A DNA stretch of 64,000 nt from the NCBI RefSeq assembly GCF_000399665.1, contig NZ_KB976986.1, positions 3,218,733-3,282,732 on the forward strand, in the 5' to 3' direction. Source of the stretch: Acinetobacter calcoaceticus ANC 3811 (lineage in GTDB: Bacteria; Pseudomonadota; Gammaproteobacteria; Pseudomonadales; Moraxellaceae). The number at the start of each line of letters is the position of its first letter. Positions within the stretch are counted from its first letter, which is position 1. This document shows, in pieces, positions 43,316 to 53,554 of this stretch. The notes under the pieces are model-generated. The model did no database searches. It was given only the letters and a program-made list of their open reading frames with translations, and had not been told where the DNA came from. Position numbers and translations under genes: made by a program.

Positions 43316-43978
43316 TTAATTTGCCAAAGTTATCATGGCATTAACTAAACTTTTAATTCCTAAAAAAACATCCTTTAAACCAGCTTGATCATCCATATAG
43401 GCAGGCGTAGTAACAAATAAGTTTTGTTTATCGACCACGCAGTTTGAGGTTTGACAAACATGATGAATTGAACCAGTTTTTTCAATTTCTTTAGCAGTGT
43501 TAACGTCAGACCCCAAAGTGATATTTGGGTGTAAGTCTCCAAAAGTAAGTGCTAATAGTGCAGGGGATATGCAAATTGCTCCGATCGGTTTCTTACTTTG
43601 ATGAAAGGCTTTTAAAATTGAGGCAACTGTAGAATGTACTCTTGCTTCTGCTCCTTTAAAGGCAAAAGTTGATAAATTTTTTGCGACTCCGAATCCACCC
43701 GGAAGAAGAAGGCCATCAAATTCATTTTCATTAAGTTGATCGAGTGAGGAAATTTCACCTCGGGCAATTCGTCCTGCTTCTTGTAAAATATTTCTCTGCT
43801 CAGTCATGTTTATTTCGCCACTCACATGGTCGATAACATGAAACAAAGGCTCATCAGGTGCAAAAATTTGATATTCAATATTGGCTGTATCTAAAGCTAA
43901 TAGGGTTAAAACTGATTCTCTAATTTCAGAACCATCCAAATAACCACAACCTGATAAAATGACTGCTACTTTTTTCAT
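43316..43978 (-). CDS. elbB: ElbB-like DJ-1/PfpI-superfamily glyoxalase
   Basis: The 220-residue protein starts KKVAVILSGCGYLDGSEI, the ElbB signature, and has the nucleophile-elbow region PIGAICISPALLA with a Cys and LLPGGFG. ElbB was linked to isoprenoid biosynthesis in E. coli and has glyoxalase activity in vitro. The ATG at 43978 is preferred; eleven upstream residues do not fit the family. It lies downstream of an AraC-family gene on the same strand. Confidence 0.9.
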   Translation of the reverse strand: MKKVAVILSGCGYLDGSEIRESVLTLLALDTANIEYQIFAPDEPLFHVIDHVSGEINMTEQRNILQEAGRIARGEISSLDQLNENEFDGLLLPGGFGVAKNLSTFAFKGAEARVHSTVASILKAFHQSKKPIGAICISPALLALTFGDLHPNITLGSDVNTAKEIEKTGSIHHVCQTSNCVVDKQNLFVTTPAYMDDQAGLKDVFLGIKSLVNAMITLAN

Positions 43979-44068
43979 CTGCTTTCTTAAGTATCTTTTG
44001 TAAATGTCCAAAAGATTTTAAGTTCTATTTTAAAAATTCTTTATACGCTGATTTGCCATAAATTCGCC

Positions 44069-44881
44069 TTAATTAAGCATTTTAGTTTTTCGTAGCTCAC
44101 GTGGAGTAATACCAAATAAATTTTTAAATTGTTCAGTAAATCTCGATTGAGATTGATAGCCACATTCAAAGGCAATATTGCCAATACTGGCGTTGGTGGT
44201 TTGAATTAAATGTAATCCATGCCCCAGCCTTACTCTATTACGAATATCTTGAATGCTATTTCCCTCACTTTTTAGCTTTCTTCTTAGCGTCGATGAACTC
44301 ATAAAAAGTTGGGATGCTATAAATTCAGCTGTAAGTTCTGTAGATAGATGATCAGAAATTAATGCCTGAACTTTTTCACTCAAGCTTGTAGTCATGTTTA
44401 GGCTAGAGATGTCGGTGTAACCAGAATGATAAATAAGCTCTAAAAGCTCTCTTCTTCTAAATTTAAAAATAGAAGACGGGGCAATGAGAGAAAAATCTAT
44501 AAATTGAGAAAGTGCATTTTCTAGTAAGGCGGTGAGTTGGCCTTGTACAAATTTTTTAGAAGTTCCTGATGGATTTGGGAGGTCTTTAAAATCATCAAAG
44601 TCGAACTCGATGAGGAGTGCAAAATATTCTTCTTGATTTGGAATATTGCGCATATCAATGCTGGCGCTATTTGATAAAAATATAAAAGAACCAGCTTCAC
44701 ATACAATATTTTCAGTTCTTCCTAATTCTTTAACGCCACTAAAAATAGCGATGAGTAACGGTTTCGTAATCGGAACATTTCTAATTTTTTGTTCTTTGTA
44801 GGCCGAATAAATTGAAAAGGGTAAATTTAAATTGTTATCTAAGTTAATTGCTTGTTTAGCTAAAGAAGTGAGATTTTTCAT
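44069..44881 (-). CDS. AraC-family transcriptional regulator
   Basis: A 270-residue AraC protein. The C-terminal double HTH reads LTAEFIASQLFMSSSTLRRKLKSEGNSIQDI...IGNIAFECGYQSQSRFTEQFKNLFGITPRELR, and the N-terminal domain is beta-rich. It lies 90 bases upstream of elbB on the same strand and may activate it; no operator is visible. Confidence 0.9.
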   Translation of the reverse strand: MKNLTSLAKQAINLDNNLNLPFSIYSAYKEQKIRNVPITKPLLIAIFSGVKELGRTENIVCEAGSFIFLSNSASIDMRNIPNQEEYFALLIEFDFDDFKDLPNPSGTSKKFVQGQLTALLENALSQFIDFSLIAPSSIFKFRRRELLELIYHSGYTDISSLNMTTSLSEKVQALISDHLSTELTAEFIASQLFMSSSTLRRKLKSEGNSIQDIRNRVRLGHGLHLIQTTNASIGNIAFECGYQSQSRFTEQFKNLFGITPRELRKTKMLN

Positions 44882-44970
44882 TGAGTTGAAATGTTTGATT
44901 TAATCTATGGCTTAAATAAGATGAAAAAGTTATCGGTTTTTTCGAGGCTGTTTTTTAATATTTGGTTAAT

Positions 44971-45000
44971 AAAAAAGCCTAAACCCATTAGGTTTAAGCC
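44971..45000 (-). terminator. tRNA-Ser terminator
   Basis: On the minus strand GGCTTAAACC-TAAT-GGTTTAGGC with a T-run. Confidence 0.8.
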
Positions 45001-45017
45001 TCTTTAAATTTCAATTC

Positions 45018-45107
45018 TGGCGGTGAGAGAGGGATTCGAACCCTCGATACGCGCAAACGTATACACACTTTCCAGGCGTGCTCCTTAAGCCACTCGGACA
45101 CCTCACC
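45018..45107 (-). tRNA. tRNA-Ser (anticodon GGA)
   Basis: A 90-base class II tRNA with a long variable arm and encoded CCA. The acceptor GGTGAGG pairs with CCTCACC-like sequence at the 3' end, and the anticodon loop CTGGAAA gives GGA (TCC/TCT codons). Confidence 0.95.
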
Positions 45108-45201
45108 AAGGCGTGCGATAGTAACTAAAAAATCTTGTTCTGCCAAGATTTAAGATGAGCTTTACAGAAAAAAAATAATAGAGGTGATAAGATTGCGATA
45201 A

Positions 45202-47103
<1,902 letters not shown>

Positions 47104-47116
47104 AAATTGATGTAAT

Positions 47117-47148
47117 AAAAAAACCAAGACAGATGTCTTGGTTTTTTT
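47117..47148. terminator. Bidirectional intrinsic terminator
   Basis: AAACCAAGACA-GA-TGTCTTGGTTT with A and T runs, between convergent genes. Confidence 0.93.
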
Positions 47149-47158
47149 ATGGCTCTGA

Positions 47159-47572
47159 TTATTGAGCTTGAACAGGTGCATCTGCTGGCAAACCACCATC
47201 TTTTGCCATTGGATCTGCCGACTGAGTTGGATCTTGTGGCGCTGGAGACGCCTGATCTTGTGCAGGTGGCACTGCATCCATTGGTGCAGCCGGAGGTGCC
47301 ATTTCACCGCCTGCTGGAGGCGCTGGTGGAACGTCTGCCGGAATAGGAGCACCCGTAGGCGCTGCATTTGTCGGTGCAGCAGAAACTTGCTGTACTTGTC
47401 CGCTATTGACTAAATCGCTAATAGAGCCGGGTTGGCCATTTACCGTTGTAGTAACTTTCACTTTAGACAAACTTTCTAAAGTATCTCCTGGCTGGACTGC
47501 TGGTTCAGCCAAAGCGGCCATACTACATAATCCCGTGATTACGCCAATACCAATAATCTTTGAATGGATCAT
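47159..47572 (-). CDS. Secreted protein with Pro/Ala-rich C-terminal half
   Basis: About 137 residues. The signal peptide is MIHSKIIGIGVITGLCSMAALA, cleaved before EPAVQPG. A short ordered part with SKVKVTTTVNGQPGSISDLVNSGQ follows, then about 80 residues of low complexity (PADVPPAPPAGGEMAPPAAPMDA). The latter looks like an extended periplasmic spacer. The ATG at 47572 has GGAG upstream; a longer frame to 47620 is rejected. Function unknown. Confidence 0.72.
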   Translation of the reverse strand: MIHSKIIGIGVITGLCSMAALAEPAVQPGDTLESLSKVKVTTTVNGQPGSISDLVNSGQVQQVSAAPTNAAPTGAPIPADVPPAPPAGGEMAPPAAPMDAVPPAQDQASPAPQDPTQSADPMAKDGGLPADAPVQAQ

Positions 47573-47827
47573 TAAGTGGACTCCGATTATATTTTTATCC
47601 AAATTTGTGGAGCTAACCATGTCATAAGCAATCAGTGTTTTTCAACGAAAGATACGCAATTGGCGTAATTCAATAGCCAAAGCCTCTCATAATTCCAACA
47701 GATTGTTACGTAAGGGGAAATGGAGTTACAAAAAAGATGACCATGTTTTAACCATTTGAAAGATAAGAGATATACTTAAAAAAGCAGGATTGTTAAGCTG
47801 CGCGTGGACCGTGGTATTGATAGAAAT

Positions 47828-48907
47828 ATGGCAAGTAAAAAACGTAGTAAAGGTACAACCTCATTCTCTCTAAGTGAGCATTTTGGCAAGATTATTCTTG
47901 CTTGTATTGCTGCGGGAAGTTTTGCGATTGCATTTGGTAGTGAAAAGATTTCGCAGTGGTTTTCCCCTTTAAGTACTAACTCGACTTGTCTTAATCAGTT
48001 TTATCGGGAAGTGCCACCCGCTTTAAATAAAGAAAGCTTAAAAAAAGACAGTTATCCGCTGTGCTTTAATGGCTTTAATGTCTTGTATTCAGGCATCTCT
48101 AAAACGCCGTTATGGTCGGCTGAACATCTAAGTCCGGAACGTTTAAGCGTTAAAATTAAGCGTGAAGATAGTTTTCATGAAGAAACCCGTATTGATCTAA
48201 AGCATCGCTCACTTTTAAGTGATTATCGTGGTTCAGGCTATGACCGTGGTCATATGGCACCGAATGGTGATATGCCAAATAAAAATTCACAGTCAGATAG
48301 TTTCTCGCTAAGTAACATGGTGCCGCAAGCGCCTAAAAATAATCAGGAAGTTTGGCGTAAACTTGAAGAAGCGACACGTGCCCTTGCGACTAAGCAGAAA
48401 CAAGATGTATATGTGGTTACTGGCCCTGTTTTTGAGGGTAAACGCCTTAAAACGATTGGCAAGGGTGTCATTGTTCCAACAGCCGTTTATAAAGCGGTAT
48501 ATATACCAAAAACGGGCGCTATTGGGGCTTACTACGCACCCAACAATAACTCTCTACAAGTGAAAGTGGTGAGTGTTTGCTACCTTGAAGAACGCTTAGG
48601 TGTTAACCTGTTCCCGCAGTTAACGGAGCAGCAAAAGCGTAATGTCTATCGTCTCCCTTTAACGGCAACGTCGGTTAAGCCAAATCAGAAGTTAGACTAT
48701 TTACATTGGGATGGTGAGAGCCAGTGTGAACAGGACTTAAACGTCGATCAAATTAAAGCGTTACAAGATCAGTTTAAAAAGCAAAAAAGTGGTTCATCAG
48801 AACCAATGGAAGCAAAAGTTCCAAGCATTGATGAAGAAACTAGAAAAGCGATTGTGAAACAATTGGTTGATGCCTTGGTGAACTATTTCTTGCAAATATT
48901 GAAATAA
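47828..48907 (+). CDS. Membrane-anchored NUC1-type DNA/RNA non-specific endonuclease
   Basis: A protein of about 359 residues. An N-terminal membrane anchor (IILACIAAGSFAIAFGS) is followed by a NUC1 domain, in which the catalytic motif DRGHMAPNGDM contains the general-base His, with NMVPQAPKNN and the Mg-binding Asn-containing helix after it. It belongs to the beta-beta-alpha-metal nucleases. Anchored outside the cytoplasm, it could degrade incoming or extracellular nucleic acid. ATG 47828 or GTG 47804 can both start it. The C-terminal 60 residues are charged. Confidence 0.85.
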   Translation: MASKKRSKGTTSFSLSEHFGKIILACIAAGSFAIAFGSEKISQWFSPLSTNSTCLNQFYREVPPALNKESLKKDSYPLCFNGFNVLYSGISKTPLWSAEHLSPERLSVKIKREDSFHEETRIDLKHRSLLSDYRGSGYDRGHMAPNGDMPNKNSQSDSFSLSNMVPQAPKNNQEVWRKLEEATRALATKQKQDVYVVTGPVFEGKRLKTIGKGVIVPTAVYKAVYIPKTGAIGAYYAPNNNSLQVKVVSVCYLEERLGVNLFPQLTEQQKRNVYRLPLTATSVKPNQKLDYLHWDGESQCEQDLNVDQIKALQDQFKKQKSGSSEPMEAKVPSIDEETRKAIVKQLVDALVNYFLQILK

Positions 48908-48947
48908 GCAGCTTTTTTTGATTGTTATTGCAACATCGTAAATATTT

Positions 48948-48989
48948 AAAATAGAATCTGTAGACAGATCTGTCTATGGATTCTATTTT
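48948..48989. repeat. 42-bp near-perfect palindrome containing TAGACAGATCTGTCTA
   Basis: AAAATAGAATC (48948-48958) and GATTCTATTTT (48979-48989) frame the perfect 16-bp palindrome TAGACAGATCTGTCTA (48961-48976); only the TG dinucleotides between them break symmetry. It sits between the nuclease stop and the LysE gene ATG. The TAGAC/GTCTA half-sites match the TetR operator at 7624-7638. It may be an operator for the exporter, a terminator, or both. Confidence 0.75.
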
Positions 48990-49005
48990 AATAAGGACAA
49001 TAACA

Positions 49006-49605
49006 ATGTTTGCTTCGATGTTTCTTTTTTCATTTGCAATGTCTATTACCCCAGGCCCAGTGAATACTGTCATTTTATCGACCAGTTTAAATCATGGTTT
49101 AAAAAGATCGCTTCCTTACATTTCAGGTGCGACGATTGGCTTTACTTTACTTCTAATTTTTATGGCATTTGGTCTTCAGAGTTTATTAACTCAGTTTCCT
49201 GTTGTATTAAAGATTCTTGCGATTTGTGGAACGCTATTTGTTTGTTATATCGGCATAAAAATTATTCTTTCTGCCACCAATATTTCAATTTCAAGTGCTC
49301 CTGTAGAACAGATGATCATTCCTAATTTTAAAGATGGTTTCTTGTTACAGTGGCTCAATCCAAAAGCATGGTTGGCTTGTGTGTCGGGCATTACCATGTT
49401 TACAAGCATTGAAAACTCGCAGTCGTTGCCGATCTTTATCGTTATTTATTTCTTTACTTGCTATGCATGTTTGTTCTTTTGGGGACTATGTGGCGATAAA
49501 TTTTCAGTCGTATTGAATCAGGGCAACCGTTTGAAATATTTTAATATCTTGATGGGAGCATTTTTAATTTTATCGGCACTTTTAATTTTGATCGATTTTT
49601 TTTAA
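49006..49605 (+). CDS. LysE/RhtB-family exporter
   Basis: About 199 residues and six hydrophobic segments. It starts FASMFLFSFAMSITPGPVNTV with the family signature TPGP and has the second motif FLLQWLNPKAWLACVSG. LysE family members export amino acids. The ATG at 49006 has AAGGA 9 bases upstream; the longer frame starting inside the palindrome at 48976 is unlikely. No regulator is adjacent, so the palindrome would be read by a distant one. Confidence 0.88.
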   Translation: MFASMFLFSFAMSITPGPVNTVILSTSLNHGLKRSLPYISGATIGFTLLLIFMAFGLQSLLTQFPVVLKILAICGTLFVCYIGIKIILSATNISISSAPVEQMIIPNFKDGFLLQWLNPKAWLACVSGITMFTSIENSQSLPIFIVIYFFTCYACLFFWGLCGDKFSVVLNQGNRLKYFNILMGAFLILSALLILIDFF

Positions 49606-49650
49606 ATTGGTCGTATTACACTGTGAAGATATAACAAAGAGACAAGACCT

Positions 49651-49893
49651 ATGTTTAAGCCATTTGAAAAGGGTACAGAGTCTTCTTCAATTGAAGATTT
49701 AACATTAGAAAATGATGTCGATTGCGTCAGCATTTATGGCAACTTGCAAATTACCAAAGACAAAGTCGGATTAGAACAAGCGAAGGCTTTACAGAGCTTT
49801 TTAAACGAAGTGGTTGCGGCTTTGGAAAAAGAAGAATTGCCAGAGAAAATTGAACGTCCAGCTGAACAAGAAATTAATAATCCGTTTTTGTAA
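49651..49893 (+). CDS. Hypothetical acidic small protein
   Basis: An 80-residue acidic protein (FKPFEKGTESSSIEDLTLENDVD...KDKVGLEQAKALQSFLNEVVAALEKEELPEKI) with a helical middle and no membrane segment. Conserved-looking but not assigned. AGAC/ACAAAGAG upstream gives a moderate ribosome-binding site. Confidence 0.65.
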   Translation: MFKPFEKGTESSSIEDLTLENDVDCVSIYGNLQITKDKVGLEQAKALQSFLNEVVAALEKEELPEKIERPAEQEINNPFL

Positions 49894-49926
49894 TAAATAT
49901 TATTTTACTCAATTTGCTATCGTGAC

Positions 49927-50018
49927 GGCGGCACGGATGCCGCCTGTTTCACTGCGTTACATGGAAGTAACGTCAGTGAAACGAATGAGTTTTGTCACTT
50001 TTGCTCACTCAAAAGTGA
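49927..50018. repeat. Triple hairpin element, repeat-like
   Basis: Three adjacent stems lie here. The first is GGCGGCA-CGGA-TGCCGCC (49927-49944). The second is GTTTCACTG (49946-49954) paired with CAGTGAAAC (49974-49982), enclosing CGTTAC/GTAACG. The third is TCACTTTTG-CTCACT-CAAAAGTGA (49995-50018). The GC-rich, compact layout between two genes is that of a dispersed intergenic repeat. Only one copy lies in this window. Confidence 0.6.
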
Positions 50019-50072
50019 GGCATTACCTACACAACTACTACTTGAGTGAACATGGTACTTGTGGTCGTGCAG

Positions 50073-50762
50073 TTAATCCTTCTCCCCAGCAACTACCTTA
50101 TAAATAATCGCCCCAATCACAGCTCCTAAAATCGGCGCTACCCAGAACAACCACAACTGACTTAAAGCAGCAGTTTCAGCAAAGAACGCGACACCTGTAC
50201 TACGTGCAGGGTTCACCGAAGTGTTGGTTACTGGAATACTGATTAAGTGTATGAGTGTTAAGCCTAAACCAATCGCAATAGGAGCGAAGCCAGCAGGTGC
50301 GCGGCGGTCAGTTGCACCTAAAATAATGATTAAGAAGAAAGCTGTAAGTACCACTTCAATTAAGAAAGCTGAACCTAAGCCAAATTTGTTTGGTGATAAA
50401 TCACCGAAACCATTTGAAGCAAAACCACCAACACCACTAAAGCCCGCTTGGCCTTGAGCAATAATATAGAGAACAAATGCAGCAGCAGTCGCACCGACCA
50501 CTTGAGCAACGATATAGGGAATTAAATCTTTAGCATCGAAGCGGCCGCCGACCCAAAGGCCAACACTTACCGCGGGATTAAAATGTCCACCTGAGATATG
50601 CCCTAGAGCATAAGCGCCTGTGAGTACGGTTAAACCAAAGGCAAGGGCTACACCTGCAAAGCCAATACCAAGTTCAGGGAAAGCTGCGGCTAATACTGCG
50701 CTACCACAACCACCAAAGACTAGCCAAAACGTACCTAGAAATTCAGCAAAATATTTATTCAT
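50073..50762 (-). CDS. aqpZ: Aquaporin Z
   Basis: A 229-residue MIP-family channel with the two NPA motifs, [11 protein letters not shown] and [11 protein letters not shown], and the first helix [21 protein letters not shown]. The hallmark GLTV and ISGGH segments place it with AqpZ (water) rather than GlpF (glycerol). The gene stands alone. Confidence 0.94.
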   Translation of the reverse strand: MNKYFAEFLGTFWLVFGGCGSAVLAAAFPELGIGFAGVALAFGLTVLTGAYALGHISGGHFNPAVSVGLWVGGRFDAKDLIPYIVAQVVGATAAAFVLYIIAQGQAGFSGVGGFASNGFGDLSPNKFGLGSAFLIEVVLTAFFLIIILGATDRRAPAGFAPIAIGLGLTLIHLISIPVTNTSVNPARSTGVAFFAETAALSQLWLFWVAPILGAVIGAIIYKVVAGEKD

Positions 50763-50894
50763 TCTGATTACTCATTTATTTAATCTATTTTAATTAATGT
50801 GAAATACGTCACATAAATTTAAAGCATGTGACTATATGAAATTTTTGTTTTCAGTGTTGTTTTAATCAAGAAAAGATTTGTAAGTTTTGGTAGG

Positions 50895-51899
50895 TTAATT
50901 TTTGTCTAAAAAATGTTCTCTCCATTGTTGTGGTGTTTGATCAGTCCAATGTTTAAAAGCTCTTTGAAAAGCACTTTGTTCCGAGTAACAAAGCAAAAGT
51001 GCAATCTCTTGTAAGCTTAAATGCGGATCCTTTAAATATTCAGTTGCGAGCATGAACCGCACTTGCTGAACACGTTCTTGAAAGGTGGTGTCTTGTTGTT
51101 GCAAGTGGCGTTGGAGTTGTCGGACCGAAAGGCCGAGCTGAGCAGCAATATATTCAATTTGATATTGGTTCTTTTGTAGTCCAGTCAAAATTGAATGCTG
51201 TAAACGCTGATCAAGTTGGGTTGAATTTGGTAATTGCTCTAAAAGAGCTTGTGCTTGCTGAACCAATAATTGTTGCAGAGTATGGTCGGCGCTGCTAAGC
51301 GGCTTATGAATTTCCGTAATTGGAATGAGTAACTCGGTACGTGGCTGGCTAAAACGAACGGGACATTGAAAGTATTGTTCATAAACCCTAATGTTTTTGG
51401 GCGCCGCATTTAAAAAATGTACCTCATGTAAATGCACGTCTTCATGAGACATAAAAAGACGTAAGAACTGAATCACCAGTGCAATCGCGATTTCATCGGT
51501 AAGCTGAGTAGGGTGTAACTCAGTCGCTTCCCAGCGAATAGAGCCATATCTTCCTTGTAGCTCAACGACTAAAGGGCTGCCATCATAAATCAGACGATGA
51601 AAATCATGATAGCGAATTAAAGCTTCACCTAAGTTATCGCAAGAGAGTGCGAGGTAGGCAATAATCCCTAAGTGTTTTGGTTGTACATATTTGGCAATTT
51701 CTAGGCCTAATCCCGGCTTCGGGTCTAGTTTATAAATCACTTCTAATAGATCGCGCCAAACGACGTAGTCAAAGCGTTCCAGATTTTGAATTTGCTCTAA
51801 TTGTTTTGGAATCGCTAATTGATTGGCTTCACAGTAGGCTTTTAATAGGTGTCCGAGCCCTCCATAGACCGAACCCGTATAGTTTTTTAGTTGTGGCAT
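50895..51899 (-). CDS. AraC-family regulator with arabinose-binding-like N-terminal domain
   Basis: A 334-residue protein of the OruR/ArgR-like subgroup. The N-terminal domain starts KNYTGSVYGGLGHLLKAYCE and contains GLGLEIAKYVQPKHLGIIAYLALSC, and the C-terminal HTH is ILTGLQKNQYQIEYIAAQLGLSVRQLQRHLQQQ...ALLLCYSEQSAFQRAFKHWTDQTPQQWR. It is divergent from a membrane hydroxylase gene, its probable target. Effector unknown. Confidence 0.9.
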   Translation of the reverse strand: MPQLKNYTGSVYGGLGHLLKAYCEANQLAIPKQLEQIQNLERFDYVVWRDLLEVIYKLDPKPGLGLEIAKYVQPKHLGIIAYLALSCDNLGEALIRYHDFHRLIYDGSPLVVELQGRYGSIRWEATELHPTQLTDEIAIALVIQFLRLFMSHEDVHLHEVHFLNAAPKNIRVYEQYFQCPVRFSQPRTELLIPITEIHKPLSSADHTLQQLLVQQAQALLEQLPNSTQLDQRLQHSILTGLQKNQYQIEYIAAQLGLSVRQLQRHLQQQDTTFQERVQQVRFMLATEYLKDPHLSLQEIALLLCYSEQSAFQRAFKHWTDQTPQQWREHFLDKN

Positions 51900-52007
51900 C
51901 CCTAACCACCTCTTTCTTGTCGTGATTTGTCAATGAAACCATAAATTCTGGTCAATACCTAGCATAGCGAATTTTATATTCTGAATAAAAGAAAAAGGAG
52001 TTAGGCG

Positions 52008-52646
52008 ATGTTAAAAGGGTTTATTGCAGGAATTGCGGTTGCGAATGCATTTGAATGGGTAGCGCATAAATATATTTTGCATGGTGTACACCGTGCTGGA
52101 AAACCGCGCTATAGCCCAGTGCCAAAAAGTATGGAGTCTCATTGGGCACACCATCGTGAAGTCCGTAAGCAGCAATTTCATGATGATTGCTATGTGGAGG
52201 GCGTTGGCAACTGGCGAACTAAAAATGAGTTAATTTCTCTTGCTGTAGTGGCAACCGTTTCAAGCGCAATTTTTTACCCGTTTTCAAAAGGCATGGCACT
52301 TGCAGCTTGGTACAGTGCTGGTAATTATTATTATATTCATCGCCGTGCACATCTGGAGCCTGACTGGGCAAAGCGTAAAATTCCTTGGCACTACGATCAC
52401 CATATGAACTCTAATCAAGACGCTAATTGGTGTGTGACCAAACCTTGGTTTGACTATGTGATGGGAACACGTGTGGTGTCTTCGGCAGATTTAAAAGAAC
52501 AAAATCCTTTGGGTGTTCGTTTACCACCTGCATTTGCTAGACCATTATCTCAAGCTGTAGAAAAAATCTTTCCTGCAAAATGGGTCGAGAAAAAAGAAAA
52601 GCCTGAACTTAATACTGAGGTGAATGCAGTAGACGGTGCTGCATAA
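52008..52646 (+). CDS. Fatty acid hydroxylase / sterol desaturase superfamily protein
   Basis: A 212-residue membrane protein with the four His clusters of the family: EWVAHKYILHG, SHWAHHREVRKQQFHDD, HRRAHLEPDW and WHYDHHMNSNQDANW. It should be a di-iron hydroxylase or desaturase of a lipid substrate. AGGAG lies about 8 bases before the ATG. Divergent from the AraC-family regulator at 50895-51899, which likely controls it. Confidence 0.87.
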   Translation: MLKGFIAGIAVANAFEWVAHKYILHGVHRAGKPRYSPVPKSMESHWAHHREVRKQQFHDDCYVEGVGNWRTKNELISLAVVATVSSAIFYPFSKGMALAAWYSAGNYYYIHRRAHLEPDWAKRKIPWHYDHHMNSNQDANWCVTKPWFDYVMGTRVVSSADLKEQNPLGVRLPPAFARPLSQAVEKIFPAKWVEKKEKPELNTEVNAVDGAA

Positions 52647-52648
52647 AA

Positions 52649-52669
52649 AAAGGGGCATATCGCCCCTTT
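52649..52669. terminator. Bidirectional terminator
   Basis: AAGGGGC-ATATC-GCCCCTT with an A-run upstream, giving a long T-run on the minus strand for hisF. Confidence 0.85.
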
Positions 52670-52683
52670 AAATATCAATAAGC

Positions 52684-53442
52684 TTACAAGCGCATTTCGA
52701 TGCCTTGTTCAGCTAAATATTGTTTAGCTTCTGGAATGGTATATTGGCCAAAGTGGAAAATACTTGCCGCCAATACTGCATCAGCACCACCTTGTAAAAT
52801 ACCGTCTGCAAGGTGTTGTAAGTTACCTACACCACCTGATGCAATCGTTGGAATGGTAACGCGGTCATTAATGGCACGCATTAAAGCAATGTCGTAGCCT
52901 GCTTTCGTACCATCGGCATCCATACTGGTAATGAGTAACTCACCCGCACCGTAGTCCGCCATCTGTACTGCCCACTCAATGGCATCAATACCCGTTGGTT
53001 TACGGCCACCATGAGTAAAGATTTCCCATTTGTTGTCGCCAGTTTTTTTGGCATCAATCGCAACCACAATACATTGTGCGCCAAAGTGCTGAGAAGCTTC
53101 TTGAACAAATTCTGGGTTAAATACGGCAGCCGAGTTAATACTCACTTTGTCTGCACCTGCATTTAATAACGCACGAATATCTTCAACCTTACGTACACCA
53201 CCACCGACAGTTAATGGCACAAATACAGTCTCGGCCATACGTTCAACAGTACGGTAAGTGGTATCGCGTCCATGATGTGTAGCGGTAATGTCTAAGAAAG
53301 TAATTTCGTCTGCACCTTGTTCGTTATAGCGACGTGCCACTTCAACAGGGTCGCCAGCATCACGAATATCGAGGAATTGAACGCCTTTAACTACGCGTCC
53401 GTTATCAACGTCTAGGCAAGGAATAATACGTTTAGCAAGCAT
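52684..53442 (-). CDS. hisF: Imidazole glycerol phosphate synthase subunit HisF
   Basis: A 252-residue (beta/alpha)8 protein with both catalytic Asp residues, [12 protein letters not shown] near the N-terminus and [10 protein letters not shown] in the middle, and the phosphate loops GGGVRKVED and ASGGVGN. It is the cyclase subunit, paired with HisH (61660-62277). ATG 53442 gives the standard N-terminus [11 protein letters not shown] with GGA upstream. Confidence 0.97.
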   Translation of the reverse strand: MLAKRIIPCLDVDNGRVVKGVQFLDIRDAGDPVEVARRYNEQGADEITFLDITATHHGRDTTYRTVERMAETVFVPLTVGGGVRKVEDIRALLNAGADKVSINSAAVFNPEFVQEASQHFGAQCIVVAIDAKKTGDNKWEIFTHGGRKPTGIDAIEWAVQMADYGAGELLITSMDADGTKAGYDIALMRAINDRVTIPTIASGGVGNLQHLADGILQGGADAVLAASIFHFGQYTIPEAKQYLAEQGIEMRL

Positions 53443-53554
53443 AGCTTTTTCCAAAAATAATCGCCGTTGGTGAAAGTTCCTACACAGGCGCTACACCTTC
53501 ATGGAGGGAAGAGGTATTCTATCAAACTTCACAGATGTTTTTTGCAGGTTTTCC

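Noticed and set aside
47149..47413. Plus-strand frames opposite the Pro/Ala-rich secreted protein
   Set aside because: They are shadows of the low-complexity repeat on the minus strand, without ribosome-binding sites.
49814..50107. 97-codon ORF running over the triple-hairpin element
   Set aside because: It starts inside the 80-residue gene in another frame and crosses all three stems; no independent ribosome-binding site.
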